Assembly (NCBI GenBank): GCA_032718475.1
Contig: JAUCBJ010003893.1
Span: 1 to 33,595 of the forward strand
Direction of reading: 5' to 3'
DNA: 33,595 nucleotides
DNA from: Nemertoderma westbladi
Lineage: Eukaryota; Xenacoelomorpha; Nemertodermatida; Nemertodermatidae
Position 1 is the first letter of the stretch. The number at the start of each line of letters is the position of its first letter. The translations under genes and the position numbers were made by a program. Shown in pieces: positions 18,267 to 31,150 of the stretch. The notes below the pieces were generated by a model. The model saw only the letters and a program-made list of their open reading frames with translations. It searched no databases and was not told where the DNA came from.

Positions 18267-20316
18267 GATGAGTTTCCCCCTCACCTCTTGGATTATTCAG
18301 GATGAGTTTCCCCCTCACCTCTTAGATAATTCATGATGAGTTTCACCCTCACCTCTTGGATTATTCAGGAGGAGTATCTTTCTTAGCTCTGGGATAATTC
18401 AGGATGAGTCTCCCCCTCACCTCTTGGATTATTCAGGATGAGTTTCCCCCTCACCTCTTAGATAATTCATGATGAGTTTCACCCTCACCTCTTGGATTAT
18501 TCAGGAGGAGTATCTTTCTTAGCTCTTGGATAATTCAGGATGAGTTTCCCCCTCACCTCTTGGATAATTCAGGAGGAGTATCTTTCTTAGCTCTGGGATA
18601 ATTCATGATGAGTTTCCCCCTTAACTCTTGGATTATTCAGGGTGAGTTTCCCCCTCACCTCTTAGATAATTCATGATGAGTTTCACCCTCACCTCTTGGA
18701 TTATTCAGGAGGAGTATCTTTCTTAACTCTTGGATAATTCAGGATGAGATTCCCCCTCACCTCTTAGATAATTCATGATGAGTTTCACCCTCACCTCTTG
18801 GATAATTCAGGAGGAGTATCTTTCTTAGCTCTGGGATAATTCATGATGAGTTTCCCCCTTAACTCTTGGATTATTCAGGGTGAGTTTCCCCCTCACCTCT
18901 TGGATTATTCAGGAGGAGTATCTTTCTTAGCTCTGGGATAATTCATGATGAGTTTCCCCCTCACCTCTTGGATTATTCAGGAGGAGTATCTTTCTTAGCT
19001 CTGGGATAATTCATGATGAGTTTCCCCCTTAACTCTTGGATTATTCAGGGTGAGTTTCCCCCTCACCTCTTGGATTATTCAGGAGGAGTATCTTTCTTAG
19101 CTCTGGGATAATTCATGATGAGTTTCCCCCTTAACTCTTGGATTATTCAGGGTGAGTTTCCCCCTCACCTCTTGGATTATTCAGGAGGAGTATCTTTCTT
19201 AGCTCTGGGATAATTCATGATGAGATTCCCCCTCACCTCTTGGATAATTCAGGAGGAGTATCTTTCTTAGCTCTGGGATAATTCATGATGAGTTTCCCCC
19301 TTAACTCTTGGATTATTCAGGGTGAGTTTCCCCCTCACCTCTTGGATTATTCAGGAGGAGTATCTTTCTTAGCTCTGGGATAATTCATGATGAGTTTCCC
19401 CCTCACCTCTTGGATTATTCAGGATGAGTTTCCCCCTCACCTCTTAGATAATTCATGATGAGTTTCCCCCTCACCTCTTGGATTATTCAGGATGAGTTTC
19501 CCCCTCACCTCTTAGATAATTCATGATGAGTTTCACCCTCACCTCTTGGATTATTCAGGAGGAGTATCTTTCTTAGCTCTGGGATAATTCAGGATGAGTC
19601 TCCCCCTCACCTCTTGGATTATTCAGGATGAGTTTCCCCCTCACCTCTTAGATAATTCATGATGAGTTTCACCCTCACCTCTTGGATTATTCAGGAGGAG
19701 TATCTTTCTTAGCTCTTGGATAATTCAGGATGAGTTTCCCCCTCACCTCTTGGATAATTCAGGAGGAGTATCTTTCTTAGCTCTGGGATAATTCATGATG
19801 AGTTTCCCCCTTAACTCTTGGATTATTCAGGGTGAGTTTCCCCCTCACCTCTTAGATAATTCATGATGAGTTTCACCCTCACCTCTTGGATTATTCAGGA
19901 GGAGTATCTTTCTTAACTCTTGGATAATTCAGGATGAGATTCCCCCTCACCTCTTAGATAATTCATGATGAGTTTCACCCTCACCTCTTGGATAATTCAG
20001 GAGGAGTATCTTTCTTAGCTCTGGGATAATTCATGATGAGTTTCCCCCTTAACTCTTGGATTATTCAGGGTGAGTTTCCCCCTCACCTCTTGGATTATTC
20101 AGGAGGAGTATCTTTCTTAGCTCTGGGATAATTCATGATGAGTTTCCCCCTCACCTCTTGGATTATTCAGGAGGAGTATCTTTCTTAGCTCTGGGATAAT
20201 TCATGATGAGTTTCCCCCTTAACTCTTGGATTATTCAGGGTGAGTTTCCCCCTCACCTCTTGGATTATTCAGGAGGAGTATCTTTCTTAGCTCTGGGATA
20301 ATTCATGATGAGTTTC
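18267..20316. repeat. Long duplication in the satellite, 1190-bp period (35 monomers)
   Basis: The tract 18267-19126 recurs at 19457-20316. All blocks checked at about 60-bp steps (for example 18361/19551, 18721/19911, 19021/20211) match exactly. The match breaks at 19127/20317, where CCCCC becomes CTCCC and the next monomers differ. The offset of 1190 is exactly 35 x 34. It reflects a recent block duplication, or an assembly artefact. Confidence 0.85.
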
Positions 20317-23300
20317 TCCCTTAACTCTTAGATAATTCATGATGAGTTTCACCCTCACCTCTTGGATTATTCAGGAGGAGTATCTTTCTTAGCTCTGGGA
20401 TAATTCAGGATGAGTTTCCCCCTCACCTCTTGGATAATTCATGATGAGTTTCACCCTCACCTCTTGGATTATTCAGGAGGAGTATCTTTCTTAGCTCTGG
20501 GATAATTCAGGATGAGTTTCCCCCTCACCTCTTGGATAATTCATGATGAGTTTCCCCCTCACCTCTTGGATAATTCATGATGAGTTTCCCCCTCACCTCT
20601 TGGATTATTCAGGAGGAGTATCTTTCTTAGCTCTGGGATAATTCAGGATGAGTTTCCCCCTCACCTCTTGGATAATTCATGATGAGTTTCACCCTCACCT
20701 CTTGGATTATTCAGGAGGAGTATCTTTCTTAGCTCTGGGATAATTCAGGATGAGTTTCCCCCTCACCTCTTGGATAATTCATGATGAGTTTCCCCCTCAC
20801 CTCTTGGATTATTCAGGAGGAGTATCTTTCTTAGCTCTGGGATAATTCATGATGAGTTTCACCCTCACCTCTTGGATTATTCAGGAGGAGTATCTTTCTT
20901 AGCTCTGGGATAATTCAGGATGAGTTTCCCCCTCACCTCTTGGATAATTCATGATGAGTTTCCCCCTCACCTCTTGGATTATTCAGGAGGAGTATCTTTC
21001 TTAGCTCTGGGATAATTCATGATGAGTTTCCCCCTTAACTCTTGGATTATTCAGGGTGAGTTTCCCCCTCACCTCTTGGATTATTCAGGAGGAGTATCTT
21101 TCTTAGCTCTGGGATAATTCATGATGAGTTTCCCCCTCACCTCTTGGATTATTCAGGAGGAGTATCTTTCTTAGCTCTGGGATAATTCATGATGAGTTTC
21201 TCCCTTAACTCTTAGATAATTCATGATGAGTTTCACCCTCACCTCTTGGATTATTCAGGAGGAGTATCTTTCTTAGCTCTGGGATAATTCAGGATGAGTT
21301 TCCCCCTCACCTCTTGGATAATTCATGATGAGTTTCACCCTCACCTCTTGGATTATTCAGGAGGAGTATCTTTCTTAGCTCTGGGATAATTCAGGATGAG
21401 TTTCCCCCTCACCTCTTGGATAATTCATGATGAGTTTCACCCTCACCTCTTGGATTATTCAGGATGAGTATCTTTCTTAGCTCTGTGATTATTCAGGATG
21501 AGTTTCCCCCTCACCTCTTAGATAATTCATGATGAGTTTCACCCTCACCTCTTGGATTATTCAGGAGGAGTATCTTTCTTAGCTCTGGGATAATTCATGA
21601 TGAGTTTCCCCCTTAACTCTTGGATTATTCAGGGTGAGTTTCCCCCTCACCTCTTGGATTATTCAGGAGGAGTATCTTTCTTAGCTCTGGGATAATTCAT
21701 GATGAGTTTCTCCCTTAACTCTTAGATAATTCATGATGAGTTTCACCCTCACCTCTTGGATTATTCAGGAGGAGTATCTTTCTTAGCTCTGGGATAATTC
21801 AGGATGAGTTTCCCCCTCACCTCTTAGATAATTCATGATGAGTTTCACCCTCACCTCTTGGATAATTCAGGATGAATTTTCCCCCTTAACTCTTGGATAA
21901 TTCAGGATGAGTTTCCCCCTCACCTCTTAGATAATTCATGATGAGTTTCACCCTCACCTCTTGGATAATTCAGGATGAATTTTCCCCCTTAACTCTTGGA
22001 TAATTCAGGATGAGTTTCCCCCTCACCTCTTGGATAATTCAGGATGAATTTTCCCCCTTAACTCTTGGATAATTCAGGATGAGTTTCCCCCTCACCTCTT
22101 TAATTATTCAGGATGAGTTTCTTCCTCACCTCTTGGATTATTCAGGAGGAGTATCTTTCTTAGCTCTGGGATAATTCAGGATGAGTTTCCCCCTCACCTC
22201 TTAGATAATTCATGATGAGTTTCCCCCTCACCTCTTGGATAATTCAGGATGAGTTTCCCCCTCACCTCTTAGATAATTCATGATGAGTTTCCCCCTCACC
22301 TCTTGGATAATTCAGGATGAATTTTCTCCCTTAACTCTTGGATAATTCAGGGTGAGTTTCCCCCTCACCTCTTGGATTATTCAGGAGGAGTATCTTTCTT
22401 AGCTCTTGGATAATTCAGGATGAGTTTCCCCCTCACCTCTTGGATTATTCAGGATGAGTTTCCCCCTCACCTCTTGGATTATTCAGGAGGAGTATCTTTC
22501 TTAGCTCTTGGATAATTCAGGATGAGTTTCCCCCTCACCTCTTGGATTATTCAGGATGAGTTTCCCCCTCACCTCTTGGATTATTCAGGAGGAGTATCTT
22601 TCTTAGCTCTTGGATAATTCAGGATGAGTTTCCCCCTCACCTCTTAGATAATTCATGATGAGTTTCCCCCTCACCTCTTGGATTATTCAGGATGAGTTTC
22701 CCCCTCACCTCTTGGATTATTCAGGAGGAGTATCTTTCTTAGCTCTTGGATAATTCAGGATGAGTTTCCCCCTCACCTCTTAGATAATTCATGATGAGTT
22801 TCCCCCTCACCTCTTGGATAATTCAGGATGAGTTTCCCCCTCACCTCTTGGATTATTCAGGAGGAGTATCTTTCTTAGCTCTTGGATAATTCAGGATGAG
22901 TTTCCCCCTCACCTCTTAGATAATTCATGATGAGTTTCCCCCTTAACTCTTGGATAATTCATGATGAGTTTCCCCCTCACCTCTTGGATTATTCAGGATG
23001 AGTTTCCCCCTCACCTCTTGGATTATTCAGGAGGAGTATCTTTCTTAGCTCTTGGATTATTCAGGATGAGTTTCCCCCTCACCTCTTTAATTATTCAGGA
23101 TGAGTTTCCCCCTCACCTCTTAGATAATTCATGATGAGTTTCCCCCTCACCTCTTGGATAATTCAGGATGAGTCCCCTTAGCTCTTTAATTATTCAGGAT
23201 GAGTTTCTTCCTTAGATCTGTGAATATTCAGGATGTGTTTCCACCTTAACTCTTGTATTATTCAGGATGTGTTTCTTCCTTAACTCTTTAATTATTCAGG

Positions 23301-25315
23301 ATGGGTTTCTTCCTTAACTCTTTGATTATTCAGGATATGTTTCCACCTCACCTCTTAGATAATTCAGGATGATTTTCCCCCTCACCTCTTGGATTATTCA
23401 GGAGGAGTATCTTTCTTAGCTCTTGGATAATTCAGGATGAGTTTCCACCTTAACTCTTGTATTGTTCAGGATGTGTTTCTTCCTTAACTCTTTGATTATT
23501 CAGGATGAGTTTCCACCTCACCTCTTAGATAATTCAGGATGATTTTCCCCCTCACCTCTTGGATTATTCAGGAGGAGTATCTTTCTTAGCTCTGGGATAA
23601 TTCAGGATGAGTTTCCCCCTCACCTCTTGGATTATTCAGGATGAGTATCTTTCTTAGCTCTGGGATAATTCATGATGAGTTTCCCCCTTAACTCTTGGAT
23701 TATTCAGGATGATTTTCCCCCTCACCTCTTGGATTATTCAGGAGGAGTATCTTTCTTAGCTCTGGGATAATTCATGATGAGTTTCCCCCTTAACTCTTGG
23801 ATTATTCAGGATGATTTTCCCCCTCACCTCTTGGATTATTCAGGAGGAGTATCTTTCTTAGCTCTTGGATAATTCAGGATGAGTATCTTTCTTAGCTCTT
23901 AGATAATTCAGGATGAGTCCTCTTAGCTCTGTCATTATTCAGGATGTGTTTCTTCCTTAGCTCTTTGATTATTCAGGATGAGTATCTTTCTTAGCTCTTT
24001 GATTATTCAGGATGAGTATCTTTCTTAGCTCTGTGATTATTCAGGATGATTTTCCCCCTCACCTCTTGGATTATTCAGGATGAGTATCTTTCTTAGCTCT
24101 TGGATAATTCAGGATGAGTCCTCTTAGCTCTTTAATTATTCAGGATGAGTTTCTTTCTTAGCTCTGTCATTATTCAGGATGTGTTTCTTCCTTAGCTCTT
24201 TGATTATTCAGGATGAGTATCTTTCTTAGCTCTTTGATTATTCAGGATGAGTATCTTTCTTAGCTCTTGGATAATTCAGGATGAGTCCTCTTAGCTCTTT
24301 GATTATTCAGGATGAGTATCTTTCTTAGCTCTTTGATTATTCAGGATGAGTATCTTTCTTAGCTCTTGGATTATTCAGGATGATTTTCCCCCTCACCTCT
24401 TGGATTATTCAGGAGGAGTATCTTTCTTAGCTCTTGGATAATTCAGGATGAGTCCTCTTAGCTCTTTAATTATTCAGGATGAGTATCTTTCTTAGCTCTT
24501 TGATTATTCAGGATGAGTATCTTTCTTAGCTCTTGGATTATTCAGGATGATTTTCCCCCTCACCTCTTGGATTATTCAGGAGGAGTATCTTTCTTAGCTC
24601 TTGGATAATTCAGGATGAGTCCTCTTAGCTCTTTAATTGTTCAGGATGAGTTTCTTTCTTAGCTCTGTCATTATTCAGGATGTGTTTCTTCCTTAGCTCT
24701 TTGATTATTCAGGATGAGTATCTTTCTTAGCTCTTTGATTATTCAGGATGAGTATCTTTCTTAGCTCTGTGATTATTCAGGATGATTTTCCCCCTCACCT
24801 CTTGGATTATTCAGGAGGAGTATCTTTCTTAGCTCTTGGATAATTCAGGATGAGTCCTCTTAGCTCTTTAATTATTCAGGATGGGTTTCTTCCTTAGCTC
24901 TGTGATTATTCAGGATGAGTTTCCACCTTAACTCTTGTATTGTTCAGGATGTGTTTCTTCCTTAACTCTTTGATTATTCAGGGTGAGTTTCTTCCTTAGA
25001 TCTGTGATTATTCAGGATGAGTTTCCACCTTAACTCTTGTATTGTTCAGGATGTGTTTCTTCCTTAACTCTTTGATTATTCAGGGTGAGTTTCCACCTTA
25101 ACTCTTGTATTGTTCAGGATGTGTTTCTTCCTTAACTCTTTGATTATTCAGGGTGAGTTTCCACCTCACCTCTTAGATAATTCAGGATGAGTTTCCCCCT
25201 CACCTCTTGGATAATTCAGGATGATTTTCCCCCTCACCTCTTGGATTATTCAGGAGGAGTATCTTTCTTAGCTCTTAGATAATTCAGGATGAGTCCTCTT
25301 AGCTCTTTAATTGTT

Positions 25316-26646
25316 CAGGATGAGTTTCTTTCTTAGCTCTTTGATTATTCAGGATGAGTATCTTTCTTAGCTCTGTGATTATTCAGGATGATTTTCCCCC
25401 TCACCTCTTGGATTATTCAGGAGGAGTATCTTTCTTAGCTCTTGGATAATTCAGGATGAGTCCTCTTAGCTCTTTGTTTATTCAGGATGAGATTCCCCCT
25501 CACCTCTTAGATAATTCATGATGAGTTTCACCCTCACCTCTTGGATAATTCAGGAGGAGTATCTTTCTTAGCTCTGGGATAATTCATGATGAGTTTCCCC
25601 CTTAACTCTTGGATTATTCAGGATGATTTTCCCCCTCACCTCTTGGATTAATCAGGAGGAGTATCTTTCTTAGCTCTGTGATTATTCAGGATGATTTTCC
25701 CCCTCACCTCTTGGATTAATCAGGAGGAGTATCTTTCTTAGCTCTGTGATTATTCAGGATGATTTTCCCCCTCACCTCTTGGATTATTCAGGAGGAGTAT
25801 CTTTCTTAGCTCTTAGATAATTCAGGATGAGTCCTCTTAGCTCTTTAATTGTTCAGGATGAGTTTCTTTCTTAGCTCTGTCATTATTCAGGATGTGTTTC
25901 TTCCTTAGCTCTTTGATTATTCAGGATGAGTATCTTTCTTAGCTCTTTGATTATTCAGGATGAGTATCTTTCTTAGCTCTGTGATTATTCAGGATGATTT
26001 TCCCCCTCACCTCTTGGATTATTCAGGAGGAGTATCTTTCTTAGCTCTTGGATAATTCAGGATGAGTCCTCTTAGCTCTTTGTTTATTCAGGATGAGATT
26101 CCCCCTCACCTCTTAGATAATTCAGGATGAGTTTCACCCTCACCTCTTGGATAATTCAGGAGGAGTATCTTTCTTAGCTCTGGGATAATTCATGATGAGT
26201 TTCCCCCTTAACTCTTGGATTATTCAGGATGATTTTCCCCCTCACCTCTTGGATTAATCAGGAGGAGTATCTTTCTTAGCTCTGTGATTATTCAGGATGA
26301 TTTTCCCCCTCACCTCTTGGATTAATCAGGAGGAGTATCTTTCTTAGCTCTGTGATTATTCAGGATGATTTTCCCCCTCACCTCTTGGATTATTCAGGAG
26401 GAGTATCTTTCTTAGCTCTTAGATAATTCAGGATGAGTCCTCTTAGCTCTTTAATTGTTCAGGATGAGTTTCTTTCTTAGCTCTGTCATTATTCAGGATG
26501 TGTTTCTTCCTTAGCTCTTTGATTATTCAGGATGAGTATCTTTCTTAGCTCTTTGATTATTCAGGATGAGTATCTTTCTTAGCTCTGTGATTATTCAGGA
26601 TGATTTTCCCCCTCACCTCTTGGATTATTCAGGAGGAGTATCTTTC
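25316..26646. repeat. Higher-order repeat in the satellite, 606-bp period (18 monomers)
   Basis: About 725 bp starting near 25316 recurs 606 bp later (for example 25491/26097, 25981/26587). The few differences include CATG versus CAGG at about 25517/26123. A period of 606 fits 16 monomers of 34 bp plus two of 31 bp. Before and after this interval the alignment fails. Confidence 0.8.
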
Positions 26647-29600
26647 TTAGCTCTGGGATAATTCATGATGAGTTTCACCCTCACCTCTTGGATAATTCAG
26701 GAGGAGTATCTTTCTTAGCTCTGGGATAATTCATGATGAGTTTCCCCCTTAACTCTTGGATTATTCAGGATGATTTTCCCCCTCACCTCTTGGATTATTC
26801 AGGAGGAGTATCTTTCTTAGCTCTTGGATAATTCAGGATGAGTCCTCTTAGCTCTTTAATTATTCAGGATGAGTTTCTTTCTTAGCTCTGTGATTATTCA
26901 GGATGTGTTTCTTCCTTAGCTCTTTGTTTATTCAGGATGAGTTTCCCCCTTAACTCTTGGATTATTCAGGATGATTTTCCCCCTCACCTCTTGGATTATT
27001 CAGGAGGAGTATCTTTCTTAGCTCTTGGATAATTCAGGATGAGTTTCCCCCCACCTCTTGGATAATTCAGGATGAGTTTCCCCCTCACCTCTTGGATAAT
27101 TCAGGATGATTTTCCCCCTCACCTCTTGGATTAATCAGGAGGAGTATCTTTCTTAGCTCTTGGATAATTCAGGATGAGTCCTCTTAGCTCTTTAATTATT
27201 CAGGATGAGTTTCTTTCTTAGCTCTGTGATTATTCAGGATGTGTTTCTTCCTTAGCTCTTTGTTTATTCAGGATGAGTTTCCCCCTTAACTCTTGGATTA
27301 TTCAGGATGATTTTCCCCCTCACCTCTTGGATTATTCAGGAGGAGTATCTTTCTTAGCTCTTGGATAATTCAGGATGAGTCCTCTTAGCTCTTTAATTAT
27401 TCAGGATGAGTTTCTTTCTTAGCTCTGTGATGATTCAGGATGTGTTTCTTCCTTAGCTCTTTGTTTATTCAGGATGAGTATCTTCCTTAGCTCTTTGATT
27501 ATTCAGGATGAGTATCTTTCTTAGCTCTGTGATTATTCAGGATGAGATTCCCCCTCACCTCTTAGATAATTCATGATGAGTTTCCCCCTCACATCTTGGA
27601 TAATTCAGGAGGAGTATCTTTCTTAGCTCTGGGATAATTCATGATGAGTTTCCCCCTTAACTCTTGGATTATTCAGGGTGTGTTTCCCCCTCACCTCTTG
27701 GATTATTCAGGAGGAGTATCTTTCTTAGCTCTGGGATAATTCAGGATGAGTTTCCCCCTCACCTCTTAGATAATTCATGATGAGTTTCACCCTCACCTCT
27801 TGGATTATTCAGGAGGAGTATCTTTCTTACCTCTGGGATAATTCATGATGAGTTTCCCCCTTAACTCTTGGATAATTCAGGATGAGTTTCCCCCTTAACT
27901 CTTGGATAATTCAGGATGAGTTTCCCCCTTAACTCTTGGATTATTCAGGGTGAGTTTCCCCCTTACCTCTTGGATTATTCAGGAGGAGTATCTTTCTTAG
28001 CTCTTGGATAATTCAGGATGAGTTTCCCCCTCACCTCTTAGATAATTCATGATGAGTTTCACCCTCACCTCTTGGATAATTCAGGATGAATTTTCCCCCT
28101 TAACTCTTGGATAATTCAGGATGAGTTTCCCCCTCACCTCTTAGATAATTCATGATGAGTTTCACCCTCACCTCTTGGATAATTCAGGATGAATTTTCCC
28201 CCTTAACTCTTGGATAATTCAGGATGAGTTTCCCCCTCACCTCTTTAATTATTCAGGATGAGTTTCTTCCTCACCTCTTGGATTATTCAGGAGGAGTATC
28301 TTTCTTAGCTCTGGGATAATTCAGGATGAGTTTCCCCCTCACCTCTTAGATAATTCATGATGAGTTTCCCCCTCACCTCTTGGATAATTCAGGATGAGTT
28401 TCCCCCTCACCTCTTAGATAATTCATGATGAGTTTCCCCCTCACCTCTTGGATAATTCAGGATGAATTTTCTCCCTTAACTCTTGGATAATTCAGGATGA
28501 GTTTCCCCCTCACCTCTTGGATTATTCAGGAGGAGTATCTTTCTTAGCTCTTGGATAATTCAGGATGAGTTTCCCCCTCACCTCTTTAATTATTCAGGAT
28601 GAGTTTCTTCCTCACCTCTTGGATTATTCAGGAGGAGTATCTTTCTTAGCTCTTGGATTATTCAGGATGAGTTTCCCCCTCACCTCTTTAATTATTCATG
28701 ATGAGTTTCCCCCTCACCTCTTGGATAATTCAGGATAAATTTTCCCCCTTAACTCTTGGATATTTCAGGATGAGTTTCCCCCCACCTCTTGGATAATTCA
28801 GGATGAGTTTCCCCCTTAACTCTTGGATAATTCATGATGAGTTTCCCCCTCACCTCTTGGATAATTCAGGATGAATTTTCCCCCTTAACTCTTGGATAAT
28901 TCAGGATGAGTTTCCCCCTCACCTCTTGGATAATTCAGGATGTGTTTCCCCCTTAACTCTTGGATAATTCAGGATGAGTTTCCCCCTCACTTCTTGGATA
29001 ATTCAGGATGAATTTTCCCCCTTAACTCTTGGATAATTCAGGATGAGTTTCCCCCTCACCTCTTAGATAATTCATGATGAGTTTCCCCCTCACCTCTTGG
29101 ATAATTCAGGATGAATTTTCCCCCTTAACTCTTGGATAATTCAGGATGAGTTTCCCCCTCACCTCTTAGATAATTCATGATGAGTTTCCCCCTCACCTCT
29201 TGGATAATTCAGGATGAATTTTCTACCTTAACTCTTGGATAATTCAGGATAAGTTCCCCCTCACCTCTTAGATAATTCATGATGAGTTTCCCCCTCACCT
29301 CTTGGATAATTCAGGATGAGTTTCCCCCTCACCTCTTGGATAATTCAGGATGAATTTTCCCCCTTAACTCTTGGATAATTCAGGATGAGTTTCCCCCTCA
29401 CCTCTTAGATAATTCATGATGAGTTTCCCCCTCACCTCTTGGATAATTCAGGATGAATTTTCTACCTTAACTCTTGGATAATTCAGGATAAGTTCCCCCT
29501 CACCTCTTGGATAATTCAGGATGTGTTTCCCCCTTAACTCTTGGATAATTCAGGATGAGTTTCCCACTCACCTCTTAGATAATTCATGATGAGTTTCCCC

Positions 29601-29969
29601 CTCACCTCTTAGATAATTCATGATGAGTTTCCCCCTCACCTCTTGGATAATTCAGGATGAATTTTCTACCTTAACTCTTGGATAATTCAGGATAAGTTCC
29701 CCCTCACCTCTTGGATAATTCAGGATGTGTTTCCTTCCCCCTTAACTCTTGGATAATTCAGGATGAGTTTCCCACTCACCTCTTAGATAATTCAGGATGT
29801 GTTTCCCCCTTAACTCTTGGATAATTCAGGATGTGTTTCCCCCTCACCTCTCGGATAATTCAGGATGAGTTTCTTCCTTAGCTCTTTGATTATTCGGGAT
29901 GAGTTTCTTTCTTAACTCTTCGATTATTCAGGATGGGGTTCCCCTCACCTCTTGGATAATTCAGGATGT

Positions 29970-30443
29970 TATTATAAATTATTCAGTTTTCAGTTTATCA
30001 TACCAGTACTCTTGATTCAATTCATTGATTCATGCGTTATGAAGTTCCAACTTACTTTGTATTTCACCTTTAATGTTTCCAAAATGCTTTGCTAAGATTT
30101 ATGTGTTGTACGTCCCGTCAGTTTGGTTAAAGTTACTATATAAATTAATTTTGCGGATTTAATATCCGCGTTCCGTAACAACTCCATTTTCCGTTAAGAT
30201 AATGAAATATAACTTTCTTGAGATGCCGCTTCAGAGTTCAGACACTGGCTTTAATGATGTGGATAATCTCGCTCAAAAGTTATGGAAGTTGTGGCGCGGC
30301 AATTTAGCATTTTGCACAAGCCCGCATAAAATTACGAATGCAGCTGCAAAGCTTCAAGCCGATTATAGATATGAAATAATTCACTTTTGAGATAATGAGA
30401 CAGGAATAAAGAGAGTGGTCGTAGTCCAATCGGATTCTCCATT
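29970..30443. other. Non-coding spacer between two tandem arrays
   Basis: No gene is recognised. An open frame of 62 codons at 30202-30390 (plus strand) has no known similarity or supporting signal. Confidence 0.5.
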
Positions 30444-31150
30444 GCGTTTACGCGGGGTGCTTTGTCTGCATGGAGACGTACACTATTTTATTTTCGTTTT
30501 GCGTTTACGCGGGGTGCTTTGTCTGCATGGAGACGTACACTATTTTATTTTCGTTTTGCGTTTACGCGGGGTTGTCTGCATGTCACACTATTTTATTTTC
30601 GTTTTGCGTTTACGCGAAGTGCTTTGTCTGCATGGAGACGTACACTATTTTATTTTCGTTTTGCGTCTACGCGGGGTGCTTTGTCTGCATGGAGACGTAC
30701 ACTATTTTATTTTCGTTTTGCGTTTACGCGGGGTGCTTTGTTTGCATGGAGACGTACACTATTTTATTTTCGTTTTGCGTTTACGCTTTGTCTCCACGGA
30801 GACGTACACTATTTTATTTTCGTTTTGCGTTTACGCGGGGTGCTTTGTTTGCATGCAGACGTACACTATTTTATTTTCGTTTTGCGTTTACGCGGGGTGC
30901 TTTGTCTGCATGGAGACGTACACTATTTTATTTTCGTTTTGCGTTTACGCGGGGTTGTCTGCATGTCACACTATTTTATTTTCGTTTTGCGTTTACGCGA
31001 GGTGCTTTGTCTGCATGGAGACGTACACTATTTTATTTTCGTTTTGCGTTTACGCGGGGTTGTCTGCATGTCACACTATTTTATTTTCGTTTTGCGTTTA
31101 CGCGAGGTGCTTTGTCTGCATGGAGACGTACACTATTTTATTTTCGTTTT
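30444..31150. repeat. Minisatellite, 57-bp unit with 48-bp and 50-bp variants, 13 units
   Basis: The full unit starts GCGTTTACGCGGGGTGCTTT, continues GTCTGCATGGAGACGTACAC and ends TATTTTATTTTCGTTTT. Nine units are 57 bp, three are 48 bp (starting 30558, 30941, 31046) and one is 50 bp (30777-30826); together they fill the interval exactly. Each 48-bp unit is followed by a 57-bp unit with GCGAAGTGC or GCGAGGTGC instead of GCGGGGTGC, making a 105-bp dimer. Because 57 and 48 are multiples of three, all three plus-strand frames stay open for about 230-245 codons. That is a by-product of unit length, and no start context or splice signal supports coding. Confidence 0.96.

Larger units (their letters stand above)
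17612..29969. repeat. 34-bp satellite array, about 12.4 kb (about 360 monomers)
   Basis: The basic monomer is GGATAATTCAGGATGAG followed by TTTCCCCCTCACCTCTT. Main variants are: GGATTATTCAGGAGGAG with TATCTTTCTTAGCTCT; AGATAATTCATGATGAG; a 34-bp type with GATGATTTTCCCCCTCACC; a 31-bp type with GATGAGTCCTCTTAGCTC; a 35-bp type with GATGAATTTT then CCCCCTTAACTCTT; and GATGTGTTTCTTCCTTAACTC. The first half is more conserved than the second. Since 34 is not a multiple of three, no long frame survives, and none is expected to code. Composition changes in zones: mixed and diverged at both ends (17612-18130, 29700-29969), types with Ts-rich second halves and 31-mers at about 23160-27500, and the 35-bp type mostly at 28080-29700. 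No interruption by another element was seen. Confidence 0.97.

Noticed and set aside
17612-29969. CRISPR-like array
   Set aside because: Repeats are contiguous without unique spacers, variants grade into one another, and the surroundings are those of an animal genome with a spliced exon and LINEs.
30202-30390. Plus-strand frame of 62 codons between two tandem arrays
   Set aside because: It starts with ATG and looks less repetitive than its neighbours, but no homology or expression signal supports it.
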